From Tenebrio molitor (lineage: Eukaryota > Arthropoda > Insecta > Coleoptera > Tenebrionidae): DNA of 64,000 nucleotides. Shown here piece by piece: positions 63,321 through 64,000 of this stretch. Numbering within the stretch: the first letter of the stretch is position 1; the number at the start of each line of letters is the position of its first letter. Under the pieces are notes generated by a model. It was not told where the DNA came from, ran no database searches, and saw only the letters and a list, made by a program, of their open reading frames with translations. The stretch lies in contig NC_091052.1 in the NCBI RefSeq assembly GCF_963966145.1, forward strand, positions 9,982,001 to 10,046,000, in the 5' to 3' direction. Made by a program: the position numbers and the translations under genes.

Positions 63321-64000
63321 GGTAGAAAATTGTCTAGTTTCGGTGAATTGGCTGATTGTTTTCTGCCAAATGAGTGTAAAGTAGCTGTTTGAACTTGTAA
63401 ATTGCACATTTTTAGTATTACTGGAATCGTTTGCGTCAAACGTTCGCGGGCTTCGTTCATTATCTCCGAAAGCAAACACGGTGTTTGTTACCATCAAGTA
63501 GGCGTAGAGCATCGTACGAGAGTCAAATTTCCTGCACTTTTAGTTCATTTCTAGGTTTTTAGCAGTTTTTGTGTGACAAAGCAGCGGCTGAGGAACGGTA
63601 AATTTTAATTGCTTTTTAGACAAAATTACTCAGCCTTAAAAGCTTTTTTACGAGTCGTGTGGTATGATTCCTTTTGAAATAATTTTTAATCCGTTGACTC
63701 CGTTATCTTTTGTGAGGTGATCGTTGCGTGAGGCAATTTTGCAATTTGTTGACCGAAATAATATGTTGTTTATGCAATAACGGTCGGCCACGAAAAAATA
63801 ATGAAGCATAAAAACGAAGAATTGACGAAAATTTGTGTAACATGCGCACCATTAGATAACACGGTCGGTTACATAATAATAGAAATAAAATTACAAGTGT
63901 TGTACGAGTCTGAAACACTTTCGTTGGTTCTATTGTCCGTGAGAAATTCTTGTGACTTATTGTAGCAAAATGGGTGTGAACCGAGTCACGGATTACACCC
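63321..64000. other. Window end, nothing recognised
   Basis: Overlapping minus-strand frames at 63252-63512 are reverse shadows of the transposase relic or chance. Confidence 0.4.

Overview
This window is nuclear DNA from an insect, probably a holometabolous one and perhaps a beetle. The evidence is spliceosomal introns of 48-102 bp beside one of 17 kb, AT-rich intergenic DNA, TA-flanked mariner-type MITEs, copia gag debris, and a MAP1-family gene with the insect (Futsch) layout. The species call is an inference.

Layout. (1) 1-5.5 kb, + strand: scattered short exons of a small acidic, serine-rich protein I cannot name. Two candidate first-exon sets (191-423 and 2614-2684) end in the same phase and can join the same downstream exons. 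Its introns hold a degraded DNA transposon (1256-2248), a MITE (4214-4425) and a duplicated small ORF, one copy broken and one open (4460-4637, 5024-5326). (2) 5.5-7.35 kb: a transposon graveyard of copia gag pieces and a mariner-superfamily transposase relic with a MITE inserted inside it. (3) 8382-10454, + strand: an intact GH31 glycosidase of the MYORG/tobi type, with a type II membrane anchor and an uninterrupted coding exon. (4) 12505-44774, - strand: the dominant gene, futsch (MAP1A/MAP1B homologue). I resolve six coding exons whose phases close exactly into a 3959-residue protein. One exon of 10.7 kb carries most of it. Intron 1 is 17.1 kb and intron 2 is 3.0 kb. (5) 44.8-64 kb: the CpG-rich futsch 5' region, then DNA with no confidently identified gene. 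It contains MITEs, a tRNA-derived element, a large imperfect palindrome, a Tc1-type relic and a few orphan ORFs.

The glycosidase and futsch are convergent, with stop codons about 2.05 kb apart. Nothing suggests a shared function.

The most interesting find is in futsch intron 2. A decayed copy of the interior of the giant coding exon (about 24680-25750) sits between two direct copies of an intron segment (24432-24642 and 25751-25957). This is best explained as an old 7-kb tandem duplication inside the gene followed by deletion. The decayed copy has one recognisable 30-residue repeat unit where the live exon has six, so it may preserve the state before the array expanded.
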